This document shows positions 43,147 through 52,110 of a stretch of 64,000 nt of DNA, one piece after another; positions within the stretch are counted from its first letter, which is position 1; each line of letters begins with the position of its first letter. Made by a program: the position numbers and the translations under genes. The notes beneath the pieces were generated by a model. That model saw nothing but the letters and a program-made list of their open reading frames with translations. It did no database searches and was not told the origin of the DNA. Origin of the DNA: Paenibacillus brevis (GTDB lineage: Bacteria > Bacillota > Bacilli > Paenibacillales > Paenibacillaceae); contig NZ_JAHLQJ010000009.1 of the NCBI RefSeq assembly GCF_018919145.1, positions 124,001 through 188,000 of the forward strand, given 5' to 3'.

Positions 43147-43785
43147 ATGGCAAAGATTGCGGTTATTGGAGCGAACGGGAAGGCTGGAAGCCGTATTTTG
43201 GGAGAAGCAAAGCAAAGAGGTCATCAGGTTACTGCGATTGTACGGGATGGGTCCAAGCTTGAGGAGAAGGACACTGCTTACATTGAAAAAGACATCTTTA
43301 AATTAACTGCAGCAGACTTTGAAAGCTTTGATGTGGTCGTTAACGCATTCGCAGCTCCGATCGGACAAGAGGAGCAATATGTGGAAGCAGGAAATGTGCT
43401 GATCGAGGCTTTGCGGAATAAACCGGACACTCGCCTGTTCGTTGTCGGCGGAGCAGGAAGCTTGTTTGTGGATGAGAATCAATCACTGCGGCTGATGGAT
43501 ACGCCGGAATTCCCGGACTTCGTGTATCCAACGGCATCAAATGCAGGCAAGAACCTGGAGGCGCTGCAAGCTGCGGAAGGACTTAACTGGACCTATCTGA
43601 GTCCATCGGCAACCTTTGCGCTTGGACGCCGTACGGGAACCTATATTTCCGGCAAGGACCATGTGCTTGTCAATTCAGCCGGAGACAGCTATGTGAGCTA
43701 TGAGGATTTTGCAGTTGCTGTCGTTGACGAGATTGAACAGCCTAAACATATTCGCGAGCGTTTCACGGTAGCATCAGAACTTTAA
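43147..43785 (+). CDS. ywnB: NAD(P)-binding oxidoreductase, YwnB-like
   Basis: 212 residues of an atypical short-chain dehydrogenase/NmrA-like fold. The Rossmann motif IAVIGANGKAGSRIL is followed by FVVGGAGSL and a C-terminal SYVSYEDFAVAVVDEIEQP, the pattern of B. subtilis YwnB. CTAGGAGGACAAAGAAAC precedes the ATG. With the upstream CatE-like and Rrf2 genes it forms a probable quinone or electrophile response unit; its substrate is unknown. Confidence 0.85.
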   Translation: MAKIAVIGANGKAGSRILGEAKQRGHQVTAIVRDGSKLEEKDTAYIEKDIFKLTAADFESFDVVVNAFAAPIGQEEQYVEAGNVLIEALRNKPDTRLFVVGGAGSLFVDENQSLRLMDTPEFPDFVYPTASNAGKNLEALQAAEGLNWTYLSPSATFALGRRTGTYISGKDHVLVNSAGDSYVSYEDFAVAVVDEIEQPKHIRERFTVASEL

Positions 43786-43914
43786 ATTTCAGTGCGTATT
43801 CAAAAGCTGTCTTTTTGAACTGCCTCTTTAGGAAAAACCTTTCTCAATCCCGGCATTTCGCCTATAATGAAGTTAAATTTGACTTGTTATTCCAGCGCGA
43901 AAGGGACGAGCGAG

Positions 43915-44472
43915 ATGCCGTTATTTCCCCAATTAGAGACGGAAAGATTTATTTTGCGCAAATTGACGTCGGCTGATGCCGGAGATTTGTTTCATTACTT
44001 CTCTAATGATGAAGTGACCCGGTATTATGATTTGGAGAGCTTTGTTGAGCTGAGCCAGGCTGAAGAACTTATCTTTGCCTGGAATAGCCGCTATCTGGAG
44101 AAGAAGGGGTTCCGCTGGGCGATCACCGTCAAACCCGACAACAAGGTGATCGGAACCTGTGGTTACCATAATTGGTCCAGAGAGCATTTCAAATCGGAGA
44201 TCGGTTATGAGCTGAATCCTGCTTATTGGGGACAGGGCGTAATGTCCGAGGTGCTGCAAGAGGTCATGCGCTTTGGCTTCGAGGATCTGGGACTGAACCG
44301 CATTGAGGCTTTTATTGATCCGGACAATATCCGTTCAAGATATTTGCTTGAGAAGACCGGTTTTCATGAGGAAGGATATCTGAAGCAGTGCTTCTATGAG
44401 AAGGGACAATTCGCCGATGCGGTATTGTTCGCGCTGCTGAAGCAGCAATATGAAGCCAATCAAGAGGAGTAA
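43915..44472 (+). CDS. GNAT acetyltransferase, RimJ/RimL-like
   Basis: 185 residues from the ATG at 43915 behind AAAGGGACGAGCGAG; the longer frame from 43867 would start within the promoter TATAAT. It reads LETERFILRKLTSADAGDLF at the N-terminus, then IGYELNPAYWGQGVMSEVLQEVM (acetyl-CoA loop) and RSRYLLEKTGFHEEGYLKQC, the RimJ/RimL ribosomal-protein-type acetyltransferase pattern. Acceptor unknown. A terminator follows. Confidence 0.9.
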   Translation: MPLFPQLETERFILRKLTSADAGDLFHYFSNDEVTRYYDLESFVELSQAEELIFAWNSRYLEKKGFRWAITVKPDNKVIGTCGYHNWSREHFKSEIGYELNPAYWGQGVMSEVLQEVMRFGFEDLGLNRIEAFIDPDNIRSRYLLEKTGFHEEGYLKQCFYEKGQFADAVLFALLKQQYEANQEE

Positions 44473-44511
44473 TCAGAGCTGCTGAATTCGAATTTCGGTT
44501 TCATAATTTTT

Positions 44512-44571
44512 ACCAAGCCAGCTCCTGCCGGGAAGAACTGAGGTTCTTTGATGGGCAGGAGTTTTTGGTAT
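44512..44571 (+). terminator. intrinsic terminator
   Basis: CCAGCTCCTGCC near 44518 pairs with GGGCAGGAG near 44556, with an inner AGAAC/GTTCT stem, then TTTTTGG. Confidence 0.7.
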
Positions 44572-44646
44572 GAATCATTCCTGCGTTAAAGTTCAGGCTC
44601 AAAAAGGCAACAGATAACATTTTGAACATCCTCTGCAAGTGACTTG

Positions 44647-44675
44647 TTGAATGACCCTCATTGCATATATAATAT
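44647..44675 (+). promoter_or_regulatory. candidate promoter of the ABC-F gene
   Basis: TTGAAT (44647-44652), a 17-bp spacer and TAATAT (44670-44675) lie ~36 bp before the start. Confidence 0.5.
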
Positions 44676-44711
44676 GACGGTATATATCGTAAATAGAAAA
44701 GGTGTAGATTC

Positions 44712-46268
44712 ATGAGCATATTAAACGTTGAACGACTTAGTCACGGCTTCGGAGACCGTGCGATTTTTACGGATGTCTCCTTCCGGTTGCTGAAGGGGGA
44801 GCATATCGGCCTGATCGGTGCCAATGGAGAAGGGAAATCTACCTTCATGAACATTATCACTGGCAAGCTGCAGCCTGATGAAGGCAAGGTAGAATGGGCA
44901 CGGCGTACACGGGTTGGCTATCTGGACCAGCATGCTGTGCTGAGCCAGGGGATGTCGATTCGCGACGTGCTTCGCGGAGCATTTCAATATTTGTTCGATC
45001 TGGAAGCGGAAATGAATGACATGTACGGCCGAATGGGTGAGGTCACCCCGGAGGAACTGGAGCAGCTGCTGGAGGATGTCGGCACGATTCAGGATACGCT
45101 GACGAATCAGGATTTCTATCTGATCGATGCGAAGATTGAAGAGACGGCACGCGGATTGGGACTTACCGATATCGGCCTGGAGAAGGATGTCAATGATCTG
45201 AGCGGAGGACAACGGACCAAGGTGCTCTTGGCCAAGCTGCTGCTGGAGAAGCCTGATATTCTGCTCCTCGACGAGCCAACCAACTATTTGGATGAGCAGC
45301 ATATTGAATGGCTCAAGCGCTACTTGCAGGAGTATGAGAATGCCTTCATTTTGATTTCCCATGATATTCCGTTCCTCAATAGCGTTATCAACCTGATCTA
45401 CCACATGGAGAATCAGGAGTTGAACCGGTATGTCGGGGACTATGACTATTTCTTGCAGGTGCATGAAGCGAAGAAGCAACAGCTCGAGTCCGCTTATAAG
45501 CGCCAGCAGCAGGAAATCGCTGACCTTAAGGATTTCGTGGCCCGGAACAAGGCGAGTGTAGCCACGCGCAATATGGCCATGTCCCGGCAAAAGAAGCTGG
45601 ACAAGATGGATATTATCGAGCTGGCTAAGGAAAAGCCGAAGCCGCAGTTTAATTTCAAGGATGGAAGAACCTCGGGCAAGCTGATCTTCGAGACGACAGA
45701 CCTAGTGATCGGTTATGATTCGCCGCTGTCCCGCCCGCTGAACCTTCGGATGGAGCGCGGACAGAAGATCGCGCTTGTTGGTGCGAACGGCATCGGAAAG
45801 ACCACTCTGCTGCGCAGTATTCTGGGTCAAATTCCGGCTATTAGCGGATCTGTTCATTTGGGTGAACTCCAGGAAATCGGTTATTTCGAGCAAGAAGCCA
45901 AAGAAACCAACTATAATACTTGTATTGAAGAGATCTGGAACGAGTTCCCTTCCTTTACGCAGTTTGAAGTACGGGCAGCGCTGGCTAAATGCGGCTTGAC
46001 GACCAAGCACATCGAGAGCAAGGTTGCTGTATTGAGCGGGGGAGAGAAGGCCAAGGTTCGTCTTTGCAAGCTGATTAACCGCGAGACGAATATTCTGGTA
46101 CTTGACGAGCCGACGAACCATCTGGATGTAGATGCCAAGGATGAGTTGAAACGGGCGTTGAAAGCTTATAAGGGCAGCATTCTGCTAATCTCCCACGAAC
46201 CGGAATTTTACCGGGATGTGGTGACGGAGACTTGGAATTGCGAGTCCTGGACAACCAAAGTATTCTAA
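44712..46268 (+). CDS. ABC-F family ATPase (YkpA/YbiT-like)
   Basis: 518 residues with two ATPase domains and no membrane segment. Domain 1 has GANGEGKST, LSGGQRTK and LLLDEPTNYLD; domain 2 has GANGIGKTT, LSGGEKAK and LVLDEPTNHLD. Between them lies the charged helical linker (~240-310, YKRQQQEIADLKDFVARNKASVATRNMAMSRQKKLDKM) that reaches into the ribosome in ABC-F proteins. Such proteins act in translation rather than transport. Resistance-type members have longer linkers, so a housekeeping translation factor is more likely. Confidence 0.9.
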   Translation: MSILNVERLSHGFGDRAIFTDVSFRLLKGEHIGLIGANGEGKSTFMNIITGKLQPDEGKVEWARRTRVGYLDQHAVLSQGMSIRDVLRGAFQYLFDLEAEMNDMYGRMGEVTPEELEQLLEDVGTIQDTLTNQDFYLIDAKIEETARGLGLTDIGLEKDVNDLSGGQRTKVLLAKLLLEKPDILLLDEPTNYLDEQHIEWLKRYLQEYENAFILISHDIPFLNSVINLIYHMENQELNRYVGDYDYFLQVHEAKKQQLESAYKRQQQEIADLKDFVARNKASVATRNMAMSRQKKLDKMDIIELAKEKPKPQFNFKDGRTSGKLIFETTDLVIGYDSPLSRPLNLRMERGQKIALVGANGIGKTTLLRSILGQIPAISGSVHLGELQEIGYFEQEAKETNYNTCIEEIWNEFPSFTQFEVRAALAKCGLTTKHIESKVAVLSGGEKAKVRLCKLINRETNILVLDEPTNHLDVDAKDELKRALKAYKGSILLISHEPEFYRDVVTETWNCESWTTKVF

Positions 46269-46285
46269 ATGCTACCTCTTAAACA

Positions 46286-46334
46286 AAAAGGTTCATCCTG
46301 CAGCCGATAAGGCTTTAAAGGATGAACCTTTTTG
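46286..46334. terminator. bidirectional terminator
   Basis: AAAAGGTTCATCCT (46286-46299) and AGGATGAACCTTTT (46319-46332) form a perfect 14-bp stem between the convergent ABC-F and copD genes. Confidence 0.9.
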
Positions 46335-46350
46335 TTTTGAATGCCTGACA

Positions 46351-47385
46351 TCAGGAGATAAACAACATTACCGCCTGATAGGACGCAAGCGTAAAGACCA
46401 GACTAAGCGGCAGAGCCAGGTACGCCTTTTTATTCCGGCGGTATACAGCCATCAGTCCAGCTAAACATCCTATGGCCAGGCCCAGATAAAGAAGAGCTGA
46501 GGGATGCCCTTGCAAGACTAGACCTGAAGGCGGATCAGGTTGCGACTCTGGAGTGGCCTGCTGATTCATATATCCAGTCATGATGTAAATGGCCAGCACC
46601 AGCACGGCCTCAGCGCGTATCCAGGAAGTCGGCTGATAGGAGTGGTCCTGAGACAGCTTGCTTTTGACAAGAAACCCGTTTATGAAGCTGAATAGCAGCA
46701 AGGGGATGATCAGCAGATGCTTCAGCAGTAAAGCTTTCCCATAAGATGAGACGGCTGCCGTTGCAAGCTGCGGAATAAGGACCGCGGACATCAGCCAGCC
46801 GGAGCCTATAATCAGAGTCATGGCGATCATCGCCAGAATGTGAAACCATCTCAAAAAACCAGACCAAGGTGAAGGCACAGGCTTGAACCATCCTGCTGCT
46901 ATCAAGATTCCGGACCAGATCATGACGGACAGAAAATGAATGAGATGTACGAGAAGGCCAACTGGTCCATAGTTTGCCGTCATATGGCTGAACCAGTTGG
47001 TAGCGACCGCCAGGCCAAGACAAAGGATACAGCACAGCCACCAGCCCCAACCAGCCTTCCGGATGGAGATGAGCAAAGGCTTGATGCACATCGCTGACAA
47101 CATCAAAAGGCAGAATAACAGGGTCCAGCCGTAGGCTTTACCTTCTGCAAGGGTAAACAGGACATTTTTCAAAGATACAACAAAGCCGGCATTCCCCGCA
47201 AAGAACAGTACGATTCTTAATACGGGAAGAAAGGAGAGCAAGCTAATTCCAATGATGGACATGATCACAAACGGCTTGGGGATCCGTGCGGCGATTTCGG
47301 TCTCTCCGGCACGAATGACAGCAAGCCAGCCTATGATAACCGCAAAGCAGAGATAAAGCAGCGGCTCTCCAAGCCAATAGATCAT
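46351..47385 (-). CDS. copD: CopD-family copper resistance membrane protein
   Basis: 344 residues with about eight to nine membrane helices of the CopD type. A conserved WFSHMTANYGPVGLLVHLIHFLSVMIWSGILIAAGW holds histidines that could bind copper. Its start overlaps the copC stop by 4 bp, so the pair is translated together, as in CopCD or the fused YcnJ of B. subtilis. The proteins are thought to bring copper across the membrane. Confidence 0.88.
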   Translation of the reverse strand: MIYWLGEPLLYLCFAVIIGWLAVIRAGETEIAARIPKPFVIMSIIGISLLSFLPVLRIVLFFAGNAGFVVSLKNVLFTLAEGKAYGWTLLFCLLMLSAMCIKPLLISIRKAGWGWWLCCILCLGLAVATNWFSHMTANYGPVGLLVHLIHFLSVMIWSGILIAAGWFKPVPSPWSGFLRWFHILAMIAMTLIIGSGWLMSAVLIPQLATAAVSSYGKALLLKHLLIIPLLLFSFINGFLVKSKLSQDHSYQPTSWIRAEAVLVLAIYIMTGYMNQQATPESQPDPPSGLVLQGHPSALLYLGLAIGCLAGLMAVYRRNKKAYLALPLSLVFTLASYQAVMLFIS

Positions 47386-48008
47386 GAACGGCGTCTCCGC
47401 ATGACGACAAGTACAACAGCAAGAATAATTGCAATGATCACAATCCCAGCAATAAGCATCGGCATGGAAAGCGATGAAGGTTCCTTGACGACTGCTGTAT
47501 CTGTTACTTCGGTTGAATTTGTATCAGGATCAACGGCTGTGACGGACTCATCCGTAGCTGCATTGCCGTTGTTATCATTTGCCGGCGTATCGGCATTTGA
47601 TGAAGTGTCTTCGGCTGACGGTTCTGTCTGTTCCTCAGTCACTGCTGACTCGGGAACATTTACGGAGAAGGAGTAGCTTCCTTCCATCGGATGCCCGTCT
47701 TCACCGACGATTTTCCAATCCACTGTATAGGTTCCGTTCTCCAAGTCCCCAGCCAATAACCCGGTCATCCGGGCACCCTCGACCTGAATCTCCTCCAGTT
47801 CAATTGCGCCTTGCTCTCCGGTGACCGTAAAGGAGCTTAGCGGAGCGATGTCCGTATGAAAGTCCAGCTGAATCTGATGAATCGGCTGCTCGACTTGCTC
47901 ATCCTTCTCCGGTGAAGAAGACACCATATGGGTATGGGCAAAAGCAGAATGCGGCGTTACAAGCAGAACAAATGCTAATAATACTCCTACGACGTAAAAT
48001 TTTTTCAT
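47382..48008 (-). CDS. copC: CopC-domain copper-binding protein with C-terminal anchor
   Basis: 208 residues. A signal peptide ends AFA-HTHMV, exposing an N-terminal His as used by CopC to bind Cu(II). The CopC beta domain (~25-120) keeps the DGH motif (VGEDGHPMEGSYSFSV) that supplies the other ligands. A Thr/Ser/Asp/Asn-rich spacer (~125-175) and a C-terminal membrane helix with Arg tail anchor it. The second ATG at 48008 is favoured over 48011 because GGAGG would be 2 bp from the first. It is co-translated with copD. Confidence 0.87.
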   Translation of the reverse strand: MKKFYVVGVLLAFVLLVTPHSAFAHTHMVSSSPEKDEQVEQPIHQIQLDFHTDIAPLSSFTVTGEQGAIELEEIQVEGARMTGLLAGDLENGTYTVDWKIVGEDGHPMEGSYSFSVNVPESAVTEEQTEPSAEDTSSNADTPANDNNGNAATDESVTAVDPDTNSTEVTDTAVVKEPSSLSMPMLIAGIVIIAIILAVVLVVMRRRRS

Positions 48009-48112
48009 CATATCCTCCAGGTTCTGTGTTCTCGCTTCCTATTCTACTTAAATTTTAAATTAAAACCAACTATCCTGAATTTGTTATGTATCTCCGGGCG
48101 TGCCCGGAGGAA

Positions 48113-48757
48113 TTAATTTGCAAAGATATGATTGCCGATTTTTACGTTTTGCGTTCTGGACCAAATCCAGCTGCTTGTTGCGGTGTTTGGGTTAAAGTAG
48201 TACAACGAGCCTCCTGAAGGGTCCCAGCCACGAACGGCGTCCTGAGCTGCCAGATAGGCGGTTCTGTCAGGCGTCAACCAGTATTGACCGTCGTCAATAG
48301 CTGTAAAGGCGCCACGCTGAAACACCACCTCCGAGATCGTATCGGGAAAATCCGGTGACTGAATACGATTCATGACAACTGCTCCTACCGCAACCTGACC
48401 TGTATAGGACTCGCCGCGGGCTTCGCTGTATATGATTTTAGCCAAAATGTCCATCTCGTAGAGGTTCAAGGTGTGTTTTCTCAATAAGCTCCAGGTTTGG
48501 CTGCCTGCAATTCCGTCTGCATGGACACCATAAGCCAGCTGAAACTTGGCGACTGCCGCTTTGGTCTGCGTTCCGTACTGTCCGTCCAGCGATGGGGCAT
48601 AATAACCGAGTACCTTTAACCGGTACTGTAAATCCCATATATCACCCACGGTATTGCCGTATTGTACGGATGGGGCAGCGTGGACGTTCGAGGTCACGGG
48701 CTGCAGTCCCACGATCACGGCCAATAATATGAAGGTTAGCAATCTGCGCTTCATCAT
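48113..48757 (-). CDS. sleB: SleB-type spore cortex-lytic hydrolase
   Basis: 214 residues from the ATG at 48757, 8 bp after AAGGAGG. A signal peptide (~1-29) is followed by a PG_binding_1 domain (VGDIWDLQYRLKVLGYYAPSLDGQYG) and a hydrolase_2 catalytic domain (LAKIIYSEARGESYTGQVAVGAVVMNRI), the SleB arrangement. The conserved Glu of SEARGE is the likely catalytic residue. The usual partner gene ypeB is not adjacent, so a SleB-like paralog is possible. A hairpin at 48092-48109 follows the gene. Confidence 0.85.
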   Translation of the reverse strand: MMKRRLLTFILLAVIVGLQPVTSNVHAAPSVQYGNTVGDIWDLQYRLKVLGYYAPSLDGQYGTQTKAAVAKFQLAYGVHADGIAGSQTWSLLRKHTLNLYEMDILAKIIYSEARGESYTGQVAVGAVVMNRIQSPDFPDTISEVVFQRGAFTAIDDGQYWLTPDRTAYLAAQDAVRGWDPSGGSLYYFNPNTATSSWIWSRTQNVKIGNHIFAN

Positions 48758-48994
48758 TGGGCATGCCTCCTTTCCTGTTAGCATTATAGAATCAGCTCCA
48801 GAGGGGGAACAACCCACACTTATTGGAAATAAAATGGAAAATACCTCCGAGGTAAAATTAACCCTGAATATCCATGATAGTGTGTCGCGATTTTATATAT
48901 TGAATTGTCGTATAAATACACTATTTAAATGTGTTTGAATATGGTACTTTATCAACAGATGTCAGAATTTCATATAAGCTAGGAGGCCATGTTT

Positions 48995-50005
48995 ATGAGT
49001 ATTCGAGTCGGAAAAATCAGCTTTTGGCATGTGCATGCATGGGAATACACGGAGCAAGCGCTGAATCATCCGGATACGATCGTCGTTGCTGTCTGGGATG
49101 AGGATCCTGTCCGTGGTCAAGCGGCAGCTGACAAGCTGGGAGTTCCATTCTATGCTTCGCTGGATGAAATGCTATCAAGTGATGACCTGGACGCAGTCAT
49201 TGTGGATGCGCCGACCAACAGGCACAAAGAGGTGATATTGAAGGCTGCGCAGGCAGGCAAACATATTTTCACGGAAAAAGTAATTGCGCCTACGGTACAG
49301 GAAGTTGACGAGATCGTAGCCGCGGTATCGGAACGCAAGTTAACGTTTGTTGTATCTCTGCCGCGCTTAAATGCAGGATATACACTTGCTATTCACGATA
49401 TTTTGGACAAGGGCTTGCTCGGAAAGGTCACTTATGCGAGAGTCCGTTTGTCTCACAATGGCGCGCTGGCCAATTGGCTTCCTGAGCATTTCTATAACCG
49501 GGAGCAGTGCGGCGGCGGGGCGATGATTGATCTGGGCTGCCATCCGATGTACTTGACTCGGCTTTTCCTTGGAGAAGAAATAAGCGGTGTCAGCGCGAAT
49601 TTTGGCTATGTCACAGGCAAGGAAGTAGAGGATAATGCAGTGGTAACGCTGCAAACGGCATCCGGTGCTGTCGGCGTAGTTGAAGCAGGATTCGTGAATA
49701 GTCATTCTCCATTTACGATCGAGGTTCATGGAACAGAAGGAACGCTGCTGTACGGCACGCCAGAGGATAAGCTTCTGCTTAAGTCGAATCTGGATGAGAA
49801 CGGCGGAAAGGCTTGGCGGGAATATCCGCTGCGCAGCAATCGGGAAAGCGCTTTCGATCAATGGGTAGGGCATATTCAAAACGGTACGACCGCCAGCACA
49901 AATGTGCAGACGGCCATCGAGCTGACCCGTCTGATGGAAGCGGCCAATCGTTCGGCACAGGAAGGAAGAGTCATTCCTCTTGAAGGCAGCGCACTTCTTC
50001 CATGA
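48995..50005 (+). CDS. Gfo/Idh/MocA-family oxidoreductase with altered signatures
   Basis: 336 residues from the ATG at 48995, 8 bp after AGGAGG; the ATG at 48989 is too close. The overall order (N-terminal Rossmann fold, C-terminal alpha/beta domain) matches the family. Two hallmarks are changed: the dinucleotide motif GxGxxG reads GKISFWH, and the EKP motif reads EKV. The C-terminal region (GGGAMIDLGCHPMYLTRLFLG) is normal. It could use the cofactor differently or be a specialised subgroup. The stop overlaps the AraC gene (ATGA). Confidence 0.82.
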   Translation: MSIRVGKISFWHVHAWEYTEQALNHPDTIVVAVWDEDPVRGQAAADKLGVPFYASLDEMLSSDDLDAVIVDAPTNRHKEVILKAAQAGKHIFTEKVIAPTVQEVDEIVAAVSERKLTFVVSLPRLNAGYTLAIHDILDKGLLGKVTYARVRLSHNGALANWLPEHFYNREQCGGGAMIDLGCHPMYLTRLFLGEEISGVSANFGYVTGKEVEDNAVVTLQTASGAVGVVEAGFVNSHSPFTIEVHGTEGTLLYGTPEDKLLLKSNLDENGGKAWREYPLRSNRESAFDQWVGHIQNGTTASTNVQTAIELTRLMEAANRSAQEGRVIPLEGSALLP

Positions 50006-50949
50006 CCGATTTCAGGCATAAAACGTCATTTCCGTATGAGGTGATGTTTGAGAAGCGGGATTTGCTTGAACGGCTGGACATTCAGGTTGACTGGGGCTAC
50101 TACAGAATCAAGGTGCTTAGAATTCATTTGATTTCATTTGACCGGGGTCATGTGATTGATTTTCATAACCATGCGGAGTATGAATTTCACTTTATTCCGC
50201 GGGGGAAGGGAATCGTGATTCTGGAGGATCAAACCTTTGCCTTGTCGGAGGGAATGTTCTACCTGACCGGACCGGGAGTCGTTCATTATCAGGCCGCATC
50301 CTCCGAAGAAGCGATGGATGAGCTGTGCCTGCATGTCGATATCGTTCCGATAGAGCGGAATGAATGCGATCCTTGGGAAGCGGCCGAGGCGGAGGAATGC
50401 ATGGAGAAGCTGTGCAATCTTCCCCGCAAGCCGGAGCAGGATCGGCACGGGGCCATGGCTTGCTTCCTGGAGGCCTATCAGGTGTGTGACGGGCGATACT
50501 CCGGATACTACACCTCGATCCGCCAACTGGTCCTTACCATTCTAATGAAGGCGGTCCGGGCCTATGATGCCGGCGTGATTACGACGGAGGCGCCGATCCG
50601 CAATATGACGGCCTATCGCTATCAATACGCGGTGCAGTATATGGAAGCGAACTCCTCCTCCAGCTTAACGCTGGAGAATGTAGCTGAGAAGCTCAATATC
50701 AGTGCGCGTCAATTGCAGCGGACCTTTCATCAGATGGATGCACAGAAGCCTTTCAGCAAGCTGCTGGAGGATATCCGGCTAAAGTCGGTTTGTAAAAGGC
50801 TGGAGGAAACAGATTTGTCGATTGAGCAGATTGCCCAGTCGGAGGGATTTGCGAATGCTACTTACTTGCATGCCGTATTCCGCAAGAAGATTGGCATGAC
50901 ACCGGCAGAATATCGCAAGAGCAAGCAATTTAAAGTGGAAACTATATAA
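50002..50949 (+). CDS. AraC-family transcriptional regulator
   Basis: 315 residues. An N-terminal cupin-like sensor (HAEYEFHFIPRGKGIVILEDQTF ... MFYLTGPGVVHYQ) precedes two helix-turn-helix motifs at the C-terminus (LTLENVAEKLNISARQLQRTFHQM and LSIEQIAQSEGFANATYLHAVFRKKIGMTPAEYRK). It overlaps the upstream oxidoreductase by 4 bp and is followed by another 17 bp on, so it sits inside the operon it probably controls. Confidence 0.92.
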   Translation: MTDFRHKTSFPYEVMFEKRDLLERLDIQVDWGYYRIKVLRIHLISFDRGHVIDFHNHAEYEFHFIPRGKGIVILEDQTFALSEGMFYLTGPGVVHYQAASSEEAMDELCLHVDIVPIERNECDPWEAAEAEECMEKLCNLPRKPEQDRHGAMACFLEAYQVCDGRYSGYYTSIRQLVLTILMKAVRAYDAGVITTEAPIRNMTAYRYQYAVQYMEANSSSSLTLENVAEKLNISARQLQRTFHQMDAQKPFSKLLEDIRLKSVCKRLEETDLSIEQIAQSEGFANATYLHAVFRKKIGMTPAEYRKSKQFKVETI

Positions 50950-50966
50950 ACTGGGAGGAATTTAAA

Positions 50967-52052
50967 ATGAGTAAAGTATATCGTATTGGGATTGTTGGCT
51001 GCGGCGGGATTGCAAACGGAAAGCATCTGCCAAGCTTGAAGAAGCTGGATAATGTTGAAGTCGTAGCTTTTTGCGATATCGTGGTGGAACGCGCTGAGAA
51101 GGCCGCACGCGAGTATGGTGCCGAGGGCGCACAAGTATACTCCGACTACCGGGAGCTACTAAAGGATCAATCCCTCGATATCGTGCATGTGCTAACCCCG
51201 AATGATTTCCATGCCGAGGTAACAATTGCGGCTCTTGAGGCCGACAAGCACGTCATGTGCGAAAAGCCGATGGCCAAGACCGCTGCGGATGCACGGAGAA
51301 TGGTTGAAGCTGCCAAACGTACCGGCAAGAAGCTGACGATCGGGTACAATAACCGTTTCCGTCCGGACAGCCTGCATTTGAAGAAGCTGGTTGAAGAAGG
51401 ACAACTGGGAGATATTTATTTCGCCAAGGCCCATGCCATTCGCAGAAGAGCCGTGCCAACCTGGGGCGTGTTCCTCGATGAAGAGAAGCAAGGGGGAGGA
51501 CCGCTCATTGATATCGGTACGCATGCCCTGGATTTAACCTTGTGGATGATGAACAATTACAAACCGAAGGTTGTTCTCGGAACGAAATATCATGAGCTGT
51601 CACAGCGCGAAAATGCTGCTAACGCTTGGGGTCCATGGGATCCTGCCAAGTTCACGGTAGAGGATTCCGCCTTCGGGATGGTTGTCATGGAAAATGGCGC
51701 TACAGTGATGCTGGAATCCAGCTGGGCGCTGAACACGCTCGATGTGCATGAGGCCAAATGCAGCCTGAGCGGAACGGAAGCAGGGGCTGATATGAAGAAC
51801 GGTCTTCGGATCAACGGAGAAGAGCATGGCCGTCTGTACACGAAGGAAGCCGAGCTTGGCTCTGGCGGGGTTGCCTTCTATGAAGGGAAAGCAGAGAATG
51901 ATGCGGATACGGAAATGAGAACCTGGATCCGGGCCGTGGATCAAGATCTGGAGCCGGTCGTAACGCCTGAGCAAGCATGTGTTGTCTCGGAGATTCTTGA
52001 AGCGATTTATGAATCCGCGAAGACAGGCAAGGCTGTATATATGAATTCTTAA
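50967..52052 (+). CDS. Gfo/Idh/MocA-family oxidoreductase
   Basis: 361 residues with canonical GIVGCGGIANGKHLP nucleotide site and CEKPMAKT catalytic Lys motif, then GGGPLIDIGTHALDLTLWMM. These NAD(P)-dependent enzymes oxidise sugar or inositol hydroxyls. CTGGGAGGAATTTAAA precedes the ATG. It is the last gene of the three-gene unit and ends in a perfect terminator. Confidence 0.93.
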   Translation: MSKVYRIGIVGCGGIANGKHLPSLKKLDNVEVVAFCDIVVERAEKAAREYGAEGAQVYSDYRELLKDQSLDIVHVLTPNDFHAEVTIAALEADKHVMCEKPMAKTAADARRMVEAAKRTGKKLTIGYNNRFRPDSLHLKKLVEEGQLGDIYFAKAHAIRRRAVPTWGVFLDEEKQGGGPLIDIGTHALDLTLWMMNNYKPKVVLGTKYHELSQRENAANAWGPWDPAKFTVEDSAFGMVVMENGATVMLESSWALNTLDVHEAKCSLSGTEAGADMKNGLRINGEEHGRLYTKEAELGSGGVAFYEGKAENDADTEMRTWIRAVDQDLEPVVTPEQACVVSEILEAIYESAKTGKAVYMNS

Positions 52053-52057
52053 TTTGT

Positions 52058-52108
52058 AAAGGAGTGTCCCCTTTGTCATCTATGATGATGGAGGGGACAC
52101 TCCTTTTT
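52058..52108. terminator. perfect bidirectional terminator
   Basis: AAAGGAGTGTCCCCT (52058-52072) and AGGGGACACTCCTTT (52092-52106) form a perfect 15-bp stem with T- and A-runs, between convergent genes. Confidence 0.92.
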
Positions 52109-52110
52109 CT

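Noticed and set aside
44721..45590. 289-residue minus-strand open frame opposite the ABC-F gene
   Set aside because: Shadow frame; the plus strand has complete ABC-F motifs.
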